A DNA stretch of 64,000 nucleotides from Paragonimus westermani (Eukaryota > Platyhelminthes > Trematoda > Plagiorchiida > Troglotrematidae): the NCBI GenBank assembly GCA_008508345.1, contig QNGE01000894.1, forward strand, positions 99,345-163,344, given 5' to 3'. Numbering within the stretch: the first letter of the stretch is position 1; the number at the start of each line of letters is the position of its first letter. A program made the translations under genes and the position numbers. The notes under the pieces were generated by a model. The model did no database searches. It was not told the origin of the DNA and saw only the letters and a list, made by a program, of their open reading frames with translations. Shown piece by piece: positions 14,142 to 23,930 of this stretch.

Positions 14142-14342
14142 TGTCACGTGGCTGCAGCGCGAACCCAAAGCACACACGTGTCGCACTCTTCCGGTTTACT
14201 CGCTCGTCGACGGTCGGTCTCTAGCCTCTGTAGCTAATTCGTGTGTCGGTGCCGTTTATAGCGCTATCATCAAATAAAGATTTGGTGTCTCTCCTAAATG
14301 GCCTTTTGCTTTTCGCGTCTGATAATTGCGTACCTGGGGATA
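14142..14342 (+). mobile_element. Possible solo LTR-like segment
   Basis: A GC-richer island starting TGTCACGTGGC, with CACACGTGTCG and CTCGTCGACGG blocks, then an AATAAA signal at 14273-14278 about 70 bases before the end. The order of a TGT start, a promoter-like GC block and a poly(A) signal resembles a Ty3/gypsy LTR. No second LTR, primer-binding site or target-site duplication was found, so the boundaries and the identity are tentative. Confidence 0.3.
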
Positions 14343-16394
14343 AAGCGACTAATTACGTGGAGCACTAAAGTAAAACTACAACGCGTTTCCGATCATTTTA
14401 CGTTTTACCGACATCATTAAAGCATTGGCATTAGCGAATGCTGCGAGCTACTTGGCGCTGTGCCTGGTATGTGCAACAGTAATTCAGGCTGCTCAGAACA
14501 GACTGCCATTAGACTAAATTGCATACGTGATTTACCAAAGTAGAATGTGGCAAAACATTGAAAACATCCTCAAACCACCCAGGGCCAAAGCTGGGGCATT
14601 AGAGAAGTTGACAGGATATCAGATAACTGATGCAATCAACAGGACCTAATTTGTGCCTATTCCTATTGTTCCATTTCAGTCAGGATGAGTGGTATTGTAG
14701 CGAGAAGGTGAAAGACAGAGTACCCAATAAAACGGTTTTATTTTGTTAATTACTCACTTGTCTGTCTCACTGGTTCATAGTAAACTAGTAGCAATAAAAA
14801 TCGTTTATTAAAAAAAAGTGCGTGAGCAGCATCCTGTTTTGCTTCACTCTGAGATAATATGAGTGTTAAAAGGTCCATCATGACCATCTTGTTCGATTGT
14901 GATCCACAAACAATGCAGGACATTTTCAGATTATCTGCTGGATCGTTGGCACCATGTGACGAAAGATACCACCCTGCTCGCGGTCGATAGCCGGACCGGT
15001 TACACTTGGATTACGCCGCTTAGTGCCTGTGTATTCCAGACTAAGTTGTGCAAACACCAAGGATGCCATAGCCGTGCGTAGACATCAGAACAGTGGGACA
15101 TTTTAATCCGCCTGTATTAACCAAACGTGAGTAAATGTGTATAAACTTACCTCGCTTGTTATCTTAACAACAGCAAAGCCGTACTCGTCATTTAGTCAAC
15201 AATACTGCTACTCAATAACCTTTCAGTCAATTATTTGTTACTTATCACTTGGTTTGAAAATAATAGCAAAAGAAGCGAGTAACTCAAAAGCAGCCCGAAT
15301 CGCTGATGAAACCTTGTTTCCACTGGATCACATGGGGTCCACTATGTGACACTAAAAAAAGGAGATTTAGTCGATGATGTTGACTGAATTCGTGTCACAT
15401 TAGGCGCAGCTCGGTTGAACACAATCTACGCATCACAAAGTCTGACGAATGGCTTTGTCGTCGAATACCTTAGACATCTAATCGGAAATAACAACTGACC
15501 CAGGCTTTTTACAGTGCTTATCTTAATTTGCGTCAACCCAGTTATAACAGTTGCAGAAGGCTGTTCTACTGACAATATAGCCAGATTTACATGTAGCTGT
15601 AGACTACTGCTGTGGAAAACTGAATGTCAGAATTCCTGGGTGATATTCCGTAGGGTACACAAAAATGCCTGTTGTTGAGTTAGTGCCAAATAACAGAGGT
15701 TTTTGTTTTGAAAGGAGAGGTGGTTTCGCATTTAAAGACATTTTGTCAGCTAATTTCAGAACTTTCAAAACCGTTATAAGGTAATCATTCTTATTTAAAT
15801 TTAACACAGTTAACAACCATACTTGTCTTCTTGCTCACATGGCAAACGGTCCGCTAATTAGAAATGGTGGGCTGGCCAGTGATCCATCCGTTTCTTATTT
15901 ATATATAGATCGGAGGACTTACATGATTCCCACTTACGTATCCTCCAACTTGTTGTAGCGACTTATTTTATCCACATGCACTTTACAAAATTCCCTCGTT
16001 TAATCGTCGGTATCGGATTTTGTCACCATGCTGACCAGAAATAACTAGTTGGATATTACATCCGTTGTTAAGTCATCCCAGCTTTTCGTCAACCTTCGTA
16101 TATTTATGTGCGCGGTTATAATCCCGTGATCAGTGTGTCATCCTTGTTCTATTCGCAGATGTGTGTTACACTGTTCCAAGGGTGGCTAATAGAGTTTGAT
16201 GCATGAGTGAGAGGACAAGGTCACCATATCATTTTCATGCTCGTTAACGTCATCAGGTTTAGTATGACACTTAGTGATATTCTGGATGAAGTCCTCCCAC
16301 TAGACACTATCGCTACAGCCATTCGGTGCTGGCTCAACTAATTTGAGACATGATGCCAGTATGACTGGTCCGCTTATTTGATGAATACCGCTCA
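14343..16394. other. Gene-free stretch
   Basis: AT-rich sequence with possible AATAAA signals near 14726 and 14792-14800. No supported exon. Confidence 0.35.
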
Positions 16395-16775
16395 GTGGAA
16401 GCAAGAAACTGTTATGTTGTACGACTTCGTAAAACTGCATCGATTAACATGAGTTCGGTCACAACTACTGACTGCTGGCTCCACATTGGTATTTATTGTC
16501 CGGATTCGGTGGACATTGTAGTAAATGACGATCACGACGTGCATCAAATGTATGACATTGTAGACAGTATCAGTGAACCGGATCTAATGCCGCAAACTGA
16601 TTTAATGAGAATGAAAGTCCCGAATGGAATGGTGCACAGTGTTGACGAGTTTGGCCTTACAAACAGTGTGACCGTTCCCGATGTCTCACCGTTGTCGATT
16701 GTTACCGTGACATCGGAAGTGTTAGGAAAAGATTTCAAAAGTGTTCAGTCTAGCATTGCCACTCTTATCGAATAA
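16395..16775 (+). other. 126-codon open frame, unassigned
   Basis: An acidic frame rich in Val, Ser and Asp (for example CPDSVDIVVNDDHDVHQMYD) that ends at TAA. The opposite strand is open over 16544-16738. No known domain is apparent and no convincing acceptor upstream fixes the reading. It could be a 3'-terminal exon of an undetected plus-strand gene or a chance frame. Confidence 0.22.
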
Positions 16776-17724
16776 GCCATTACACGTGGTAAAAATTACT
16801 TTATTTTTTGTTCACGAAACAAACATATTTCAACATTTAACGCTTGTAAGAGAATATAGAAATAGAGTGGCGGAAACACTATCTTTCACACAGTAGGTGA
16901 AAGTTTTCATAGTATTCTACAGTGGCATTGACGGAAAATGTTATCGTTCTCTAAACAGACCACGGTTAGGTTTTGCTTATGATGTTCTCTGTTACGTCAA
17001 CCTCCTCGCCTGTCGTCAAGTTTCGGAGTGACAGTTAACCGAATGAGACATATGGTTCTTTTCTCTTATGGTACAGATATGTTCATCTTATTGTTCGCAA
17101 ATAAATAGTTGTTTCTTTGAACTTCTGGTCTACACCTCCACACACTAAGATGATTGCACATGATGCAGATCCAGAGTTTAAGACGAATGTAACATGTGAA
17201 TATACAGTCCTAACTGCTTCCGTTATTAGATCTCCAGAAAATTGCAGTTCCACATCACATCTTTCATGCACAATCAGATGTCATCAGTATCGCAGCCACC
17301 TCTCTGGCTCTTACTATTTCCTCACCAAGACAAAATAGCAATGAGGGGCCTCAACGGAACGCAAAAACCAACAATTAGAACAGTGTGCAACTAGTTCAAA
17401 GGCTTTACTGCCATTCTAACCACAGGAATATCCATGGTAGGCCCCAAAAGCGGGTGAAAAGTTCGTTGTAATTAGAACACAGTTTAGAACACGTCGTAAG
17501 CGAACTAAGTTCCATGTTTGGGGTAATGAGATGAAGTGTGCGGATCATGCACTGGAGAACAGGATGGATGGTGAAAATGTCACAAATGTACGGAGCAGTC
17601 AGACTGTCAGCCAGTTAACAAATTACAGTGAAAGAATGAACCAAACACCACTTATCGTTTGAAGTGGATAGAACGATAATCTAACTTGACTTGGTCGGGA
17701 TACGAGTACGTTGTTGATATTCTA
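16776..17724. other. Stretch with a weak cadherin-like snippet
   Basis: At about 17115-17260 (plus) the text IAHDADPEFKTNVTCEY superficially resembles a cadherin calcium-binding DAD block. It has no flanking repeat structure. Nothing else is recognised. Confidence 0.2.
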
Positions 17725-17791
17725 GTGGTGTAGTGAAGGCGAGCGGTCGCATTATACTACTCACAGCACTACTATTCGGCAGGAGCATGGG
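17725..17791 (+). mobile_element. Relic of the same gypsy element's 3' region
   Basis: This segment aligns by eye along its length with 541-603, the end of the gypsy pol fragment: shared blocks GTGTAGT, CGGTCGCA, ACTACTCACA and GAGCATGG or CAGCATGG. It is a short, diverged second copy. No further pol sequence is detectable next to it. Confidence 0.55.
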
Positions 17792-17859
17792 TTGTGACAT
17801 CTAAGTAGGCGCTGGAAAAACACAGGAAACACTGGAGTGCAGGTTGGCCTAAAATGGTT

Positions 17860-18030
17860 CTTGATAAATCGAAGAACTAAGTATTGATGACCGTAAACAT
17901 CGGGACGTTCTTGGATCAATACAAATGAGTGGATTCGTTTGCTCTCACGTTGAAACGCATAACCTATGTACACATTCTCCGAACAAAGAATCCTTGCGCC
18001 GTCCGCGTTCTTGAATCATTACAGTGTTGC
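17860..18030 (-). repeat. Dispersed repeat, copy 1
   Basis: Read on the minus strand, the block around AATGATTCAAGAACGC...CAAGGAT matches the minus-strand copy at 20330-20490 at roughly two thirds of positions, with recurring landmarks further on (CAAACGAATCC, GTCCCG). The element type is unknown. Confidence 0.4.
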
Positions 18031-19599
18031 GTCTTTGATTGGAATTTGATTTCTAATTATAGCTGTGTAAATCAGAAGTAAGTTGGTGCGGAACCTAAGT
18101 TGATTAGGCTAAAGTGCAACCATATCGAATATCATGTTCGCTGTACCAGATTTGCATATAAATTCACAGTTGCTGAGCACAACTAGAAGATAGCCGGAAG
18201 TTCCAGCACATATCATCCAGCTTCCAGTATCTAGATGTATTCAATTTTTTTTAAGAAAACGTCATCTGGTTTTGTTGTTTTGGCAGGAATAAGCCTACAA
18301 ACACACTACCAAACACAAAATGTATGCGATATCACTCAGCTAGACAGATCAGTGCCGTAATTTGTGAAACTCCACATTAACCAAGTAGAGTTTGCGGTTG
18401 CCTTCAATAAGTCTTTAGGTCCGAACGTGAGCTCGAATGTACTTCCTTGGAGCAAACGATGGGGTTTTTGTTGACATAGTTATGAAATAGGAACAATGAC
18501 TGAAATGAGGTGTTGGAAGCAAAAATGCCGCCGGTAGCCTACCATATGCTATATGAGTATCACTGACAACCTAGTCGCTCAGATGAAAGGTGTGGGCACA
18601 CTGATATAGGTTGACTAAGTTCAGGTATGGAGGTTTTCACTCCTTCTCTGACATTTAAACTAAGATTACGTTCGTCTTTCTCCTTAGATGTTTGATACTC
18701 CAAGTAGTCGTGTCCATCACTCACGCACTGCTGTGCACATGTATATTCAAAATTCACAAAATATCGCCTAAGAGGGAACCATTTCAAACAAGCAAATTTT
18801 CACAAGGTAAAACAGACTTAATTTGAGTGCACCCCGATTGAAGTTCCTTTATGATAAGTTGGTAAAAAAAACGGCGGACTTTGAAAGCTAATTAACGAAT
18901 ACAGTGTTCCCTCGGGGAAGTAATACGTTAGTTCCATAGGTATTTGTAAGAGGCACGATCTTGTTTCACATCAAGCTCCCTTGAAGAGAACTGCATAAAC
19001 ACTTTTTGAGGATTGAAATGGGCTCACGTCTTCAAAGGAAAATAGCACATCCTTCAGGCCTGACTGAATCCAACTGGTTCATAAAATAACCTCACAGAAG
19101 ATCAACAAATCCCATAGGTTCGTTGTTGAACAATTTCCACATTTTGATCCGACCAGCAAAACCCTGATCTATACCCGATTGAGAAACCTAGTCTGAAGAC
19201 TAGCCAACAACAGAATTTCTCATTACACGGTCAGCCGGAAGTGCAATTCAGGTACGGCTTCCATAAAATCTGACTGCATAGAAGATAACAGACGTTTGGT
19301 TTAGACAACCTGAAGTTAATGCCTCATGTGACATGGAAACTCCGTGATTTCAGGACTTTCATCGGAAACCGGAAATGAACAAACGAAATCTACATTTGTT
19401 ACAACACTCAGCAAACGGACTGGCATTTCGTGAAATGTAACGTTTGTGTTGCTCTTCCCAACTCGCTCTTAATCTTAGATAAAACTGTGGGAATATCGAA
19501 ATATAACCGGCTTTTATTCTGTCTGTGCAGATCAACGCAATACATATCAGACCGTCAGTTTTCTATAGGTGCGGCCGCAGTCGGAATCGGGTTCATAAT
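18031..19599. other. Gene-free spacer
   Basis: No supported feature. The minus frame at 18560-18787 lacks motifs and splice support. Confidence 0.35.
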
Positions 19600-19785
19600 G
19601 ATTCAGAATGTTCAACCTCAAACCATACTTCACCATCGGTTTCGTCCTTGTTTGGACTCGTCAGATAGAAACAGTCGGAACAGGACATCCAACCAACAAC
19701 CTTTGACATTACAAAGCAAAGCTCTTATCCGCTCGGCCACCGGTTCTATGAGCATCGCCTATGCAGAGGGAGTATGCACGTAATT
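19600..19785 (-). mobile_element. tRNA-derived SINE with hammerhead ribozyme core, copy 1
   Basis: On the minus strand the element starts near 19785. It has a tRNA-like A box (GTGGCCGAGCGG at 19740-19729), a degraded B-box region, then a hammerhead core at 19664-19639 and a tail containing GAATCATTATGA. Its leader, A box, ribozyme and tail align with the plus-strand copy at 19805-19990. Such tRNA-derived repeats with embedded hammerheads are known from schistosomes (the Sm-alpha family). Confidence 0.8.
19639..19664 (-). ncRNA. Hammerhead ribozyme core
   Basis: The minus strand reads CTGACGA, a 4-bp stem GTCC/GGAC closing AAACAA, then GAAAC. All invariant core nucleotides on this side (CUGANGA and GAAA) are present. 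Stem III and the cleavage triplet probably lie in the following ACC...GGTTT segment, but stem I pairing is poor, so activity is uncertain. Confidence 0.78.
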
Positions 19786-19804
19786 GAACTGTAACCTGAT
19801 TTTA

Positions 19805-19990
19805 ATTGCGTGTAAATTCCCCCGCTAAGAGAGGTGCCCACAAAACTGGTGGCCGAACGGAGAAGAACTTTGCCCTGCAGCGTGGAGAAGGTTGGTGGTT
19901 TGATGCCTCGCTCAGAATTCTTGTACCTAATGAGTCCGGACAAGGATGAAACTGGTAGTGACGTATCGGCATAAGGATGAGCATTATGAA
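19805..19990 (+). mobile_element. tRNA-derived SINE with hammerhead core, copy 2
   Basis: Plus-strand copy with A box TGGCCGAACGG (19850-19860), B box GGTTTGATGCC (19897-19907), ribozyme-like segment (19927-19952) and tail GAATCATTATG. It lies head-to-head with copy 1, about 20 bases between their 5' ends. Differences between the copies are spread throughout, so they are old. Confidence 0.82.
19927..19952 (+). ncRNA. Degenerate hammerhead core
   Basis: Reads CTAATGA, stem TCC/GGA, TGAAAC. The invariant G of CUGA is A, and the closing C before GAAA is T, so this copy is very likely inactive. Confidence 0.7.
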
Positions 19991-20329
19991 TCATTATGTG
20001 CCGCGTCATTAGTCGAAAGCTACCGGATTAGAGCCATTTTTACTTGGTTGTCACCTGAATAGAGAGAGCTTAGCAACATCCCATTCCAAATGTAGCCGTA
20101 TTGTCGTATGCCAACAAATACTGGATAGCATATATTGTCAAGTCATTTTTTCCCTTCCCCTTTGAACCCGAATATGTACAGAATATTGCTCTTGTTTAAC
20201 TTGGCACGTGATCACTCATCACTGTTCAGCGAAGATGAATGAGCAAACCAATACTGTTCGTGAGCGGTCAGACATAGTCAAACACCAAAGTAAACGAAAG
20301 AAACACAATAAACGCAACAGTACAACCTG

Positions 20330-20490
20330 ATAGGAAAACGTATTTTCCTCAAACTTGTCATTAACTCCGGGACAATCATTGTGTGCATCTAGGGGTTTGT
20401 GTACGTTTCGTTGTTGAGGCATTTGCCAATTGTGTCGATCCAGTGAATACACCATCCTTTTGTCATTTGCGTTCTTCAATCATAACAGCT
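20330..20490 (-). repeat. Dispersed repeat, copy 2
   Basis: Partner of 17860-18030. On the minus strand it reads TATGATTGAAGAACGC...AAAGGAT, then ACAAACCCC and GTCCCGG at matching spacing. Confidence 0.4.
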
Positions 20491-20899
20491 GAATGATGTT
20501 CGCTCAACTGTCTCCACAGTTTTCAAACTGCAGTAACTTTCAAAGTCGTGTTGTACTTTAACACACTGGGGGGGCGCTTTCAATGGGGCTTCAGTGTAGA
20601 TCACAAACGCCGACTGTCTTGACGGTTCTGTCAGAGTTTTGCTGTCTTGATCACTGTGTATTTCTGAAAGTCTTTTGGCTAAGGCAAACCTAACTATAAA
20701 TGTGTTTAAGCTCCAACGTTGGCTACGTTTGCATACTGCTTTAAACCAAATAGTACAAATGTCTCACATTGCTTATTCTCGAAACGACACACCCTCGTGA
20801 TTGTTTGAGTTAGACCCATCATTTGCCTAACAAGCAAACAGTGTGAAACTATTAGAGGCTATGGTCCATTTGGCTGACAATCATGTGCATTAGCTGAAC

Positions 20900-20946
20900 T
20901 GGTGGCGAATAAGTTCCTGTTGCCAATTCGAGTCCAAACAAAGCGC
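20900..20946 (+). mobile_element. Decayed fragment of the hammerhead SINE
   Basis: CTGGTGGCGAA matches the SINE A-box region, and CGAGTCCAAACAAAGCGCG matches the ribozyme stem-II segment (CGAGTCCAAACAAGGACG in copy 1). The part between them is deleted. Confidence 0.5.
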
Positions 20947-21420
20947 GGATATTCACACTGTCAACTTCCGCTAAAAAATAAACCTTCCGTAATGTTCAGT
21001 AGCAATGATAAAATATGATTAATTTTTATGATCCACTGCCCCTCATGGATCGGTACTTATTAAATATCTTTTAAGTAGGCTATCAATAGTGTTGACTGGT
21101 ATAAAACAGCAACCACATTGTGACTATAATATATTCGGTGTCATAATCATCTGGGTAAATACTGTGTCCAAATGTTTGGGAGTATCACATTAGTCCAGTT
21201 TAGGTGGTCAGGACAAGTGAACATGAGCTTAGACCAAATATGGGAAAAGTGTACTATTCAACCAACAAAGGCGAACAGATAACCAACAGGTATGGAAGAA
21301 CAGAAACAAGAAGAGCGTGGTCTGGTGTTTAACAAACGAAACAAATCTTAGCCGGTTAAAATTGATAAATGGTTCAAATTGAGATGAGGATGTAGCAAAA
21401 GCGGTCTCGATCACATCTAC

Positions 21421-21609
21421 CAATGTCTGGTTTACAAAAAGAATGTAGCTCAGGCACTGTACAGAACAACACAGAACCGGTTGCCTGCCGGCAATTAAAT
21501 TCCAGTAACAGGGAGCCGACAGGGCACAAATCTACGATCTTAAGCGTAGAGGGGAGTCTTTCGGTAATATCAATCGTACCCTCTATTTGCACATGGGAAA
21601 TGAAAGGCA
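21421..21609 (-). CDS. Candidate 189-nt exon downstream of the FAM13-like domain
   Basis: A strong acceptor (TTTATTTTTGTTACCAG) opens a frame reading PFISHVQIEGTIDITERLP, then VDLCPVGSLLLEFNC and VLFCTVPELHSF. It ends before GTAGAT. Start and end phases are both 1. It lies only about 180 bases downstream of the FAM13-like stop codon on the same strand. If a weak donor inside the previous exon (GTACAC, leaving one base) is used, the phases fit and the protein would continue here. No family is recognised. The plus strand is also open (21423-21665). Confidence 0.35.
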
Positions 21610-21791
21610 CTGGTAACAAAAATAAACGCAACCTGATGAGGTGGACAAAAATTAATAAGGTATAAGGCGTGATTTTTTTTATATAAACAACAACTAGGTA
21701 TTATGATGACCACAGTAATGTCTGAAAAACCCAACTGCACTCAGCAGGGCTGGGGAGTGATTAAGTGGACCAGTTCGCCTTTTCTTTTTGT

Positions 21792-21939
21792 TCACAAGAG
21801 AGGTGAAGATGGATGTTCGCCATGTGTACGTGATCCCGAGGAGGATTGTGGCCGAAGACAAAGATGAAGCACTTCAAGCTGCCTCTTTAACGACCTATAC
21901 TCCAGATATTTTTCACGCATACGTTTGCGATCAGCTTTC
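21792..21939 (-). CDS. FAM13-like, C-terminal exon
   Basis: The acceptor CACTCACCCAG opens the exon in phase 2. It encodes KADRKRMREKYLEYRSLKRQ then LEVLHLCL, matching the last helical block of FAM13A/B (EEYSEYKHIKAKLRLLEVL in the human protein). A tail of about 20 residues rich in Ser, Gly and Pro ends at a stop (21794-21792). Family members usually end shortly after this helix, so a stop here is sensible. The incoming phase does not match the outgoing phase of exon 24683-24541, and about five residues of the family alignment are missing between them. Confidence 0.85.
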
Positions 21940-22789
21940 CTGGGTGAGTGACCTTTAAAATAGGGGTAAAAAGGCAGGAGATAGTAGAAAGTCGGTACAG
22001 GGGAGAAATGGCTCGATTGCGGACATGGTGTAAAGCAGCGGCGCAGTGACAAAGAATTAAATGTGTGCGGAAACGTAGTCCCACTTTGAATTATTCATGC
22101 TGGTAGTAACGACATTGAGTTATGCATGAACAAATCAAAATGGTATGCCATCTTCCTTATCTACTACAGGTACGTATGGGCATTGTAAGAAGATTTCGTC
22201 CACCAAGTCAGACCCAATTACTGACTGTGCAAGTATAACTCAGATTATTTTGGACTGGACAGTGCGTTATTTGTCTGTCACTATGGGATATGTGGTTAGT
22301 CTTCACCGATTTTTATCCCTTCCAGTTGGCTAATGCCAGTCTTTCTAAAGAGAATTCAAAGTGCCACACTATGGGGCTGTAAGCAGAAAGAAGTCAGTTC
22401 CATATTGAAAGTGAAAAAGATGGTGGGAAAATTTGGTGATAAAAAACAGACCCATCCAACAATCGGAAATAAAATGCCCTAAAGAGTACGTGTGTATTCA
22501 ATATCTGCTAAGTAATGACTAACTTCACATTTACGAGTGGTCAGCATGACTGTAGTTTGCCGAGGGTGTGAGGAGGAATATGCAGTCAGACTGTTGAGGT
22601 CACTTACCCCACTAACCCTTAGTATGGTTGATCACGCTACACTCACACGGTCTTGGCGAATAGTATTGATTTGTTGTCCGGGTGGGGTACATGTTAACAA
22701 GTGGCAAACCTATAGGTATTTTGTAAGCTAAGGAAGGATGAAGGTTTGCTGCTAAGAGAAACTCAAAATCACATGAACCTGATGGTTCG
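21940..22789 (-). other. Intron of the FAM13-like gene, left part
   Basis: Part of the 2.6-kb intron between the last two recognised exons. No exon was found, although a 13- or 16-nt microexon is predicted somewhere in 21940-24540. Confidence 0.5.
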
Positions 22790-22975
22790 CACCCATGGTG
22801 CTGTATTATATGCACATCCGGGAAACGAATGGCAGTTCTCAAGACCAGTAGAGCGATGTGTTAGAAGTCACTACTGGAACAGTGTGTACGCGCTATGAGA
22901 GACGTGTCACCAAAGTGAATGACAGTGTACTGCTCCCCAATATGTGTGCATACACGTCAGTCATGTAAATGAGTG
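22790..22975 (+). repeat. Left arm of an inverted repeat
   Basis: The reverse complement of this arm aligns with 23733-23930. The best-preserved part (22863-22975) shares ATTTACATG.CTGACGTGTAT, CAGTACACTGT and GTGCGTACACACT-type blocks. Both arms translate to the same peptide around SVLLP.MC.YTS, so the duplicated unit may derive from a coding element. Confidence 0.72.
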
Positions 22976-22979
22976 TGCG

Positions 22980-23640
22980 CTTTCGTTTTTCCCCTTTTAC
23001 CACAGCTAAAGCAGCTTCCTAGTCGATCTTTCTTCCATGATACTTTTCTGAGTGCAGGTGTATTCGCTGCAAGCTGCCCATTGCTTTCTACAGTTCCTCT
23101 AGTGTCTTCTTATCCGTACTGTCGTTCCCACCCACGGAAGCCACGGGCACAACTCTCAACTCCGACTTCACCTTCGAAAGCTGATCAAGGTCCATCTACC
23201 GGGCGACATGTGCGATGCGGACTTAGTCGTGAACCACCATCGGGAGACCTTCAACGAACTGCTACGATAGCAACTGCCGTCGTCATTCTTGATTCAGTTC
23301 TAATAGTGCCCTGTCCGTTAATCCTTGCAGAGCGGCAGCAAACACGGATGCCGTGGCCCCCTTGAACCGCCGCATGGCCTCTTGATGGTCGGCTGGGCTG
23401 TCAAACGCAGCCACCAGCGCCTTATTCGCAAAGGCCTATTCTCTCTTCGCGGGGCTCTTCATGTTGCATCCAGCACGACCTTCGCCCTCTCCTTCACATG
23501 TGTCCACAAGGCAGCCAGCTTCCCACGATCGGTTTTGATTCTGACTACTTCGGCCAAGTCCTTGAATTCGTTCAGGAACGCTCGGACGTCTCTACGTTCG
23601 AACGGCCGAGGTCAGGATATCTTCATCCTCGCTTTCATCA
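22980..23640 (-). pseudogene. Ty3/gypsy gag relic
   Basis: On the minus strand, successive frames give gag landmarks: RAFLNEFKDLAEVVRIKTDR and LWTHVKERAKVVLDA (23590-23461); LVAAFDSPADHQEAMRRF then SVFAAALQGLTDRAL (23429-23285); QFVEGLP (about 23265) and MDLDQLSKVKSELRVV (about 23190-23140); and finally a decayed zinc knuckle CFSCGKRGKTKAH (about 23020-22985), in which the expected histidine is replaced by lysine. At least three frame changes and several stops disable it. Pol is not present next to it. The FDSPADRQ-type block is typical of flatworm gypsy gag. It lies inside an intron of the FAM13-like gene, on the same strand. Confidence 0.85.
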
Positions 23641-23732
23641 CGCCTCCAACTGTTGTGATTACAGAAGGTTCCTGAGCTGCAAAGTTGTTCATCACATGAA
23701 ATCCCGCGCAAGCAATGCGAGGTGTAGGACAA

Positions 23733-23930
23733 CGAACGCAAACACTCATTTACATGGCTGACGTGTATCCACACATAGTGGGCAGCAGTACACTGTAAGT
23801 CGCCTTGGTAGCACGTCCTCCATAGTGCGTACACACTATTCCAATAGTCACTTCTGGTCCGCCGTCTTCTTGGCTTTGAAACCTGCCCTTTGGTTCTTGA
23901 ATGTAAGCATTATACCACACAAAACAAAGT
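23733..23930 (-). repeat. Right arm of the inverted repeat
   Basis: Mirror copy of 22790-22975, so the gag relic sits between two inverted arms about 770 bases apart. Confidence 0.72.

Larger units (their letters stand above)
19991..21420. other. Spacer with repeat remnants
   Basis: Holds copy 2 of the dispersed repeat (20330-20490) and a decayed SINE piece (20900-20946). No exon is supported. Confidence 0.35.
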
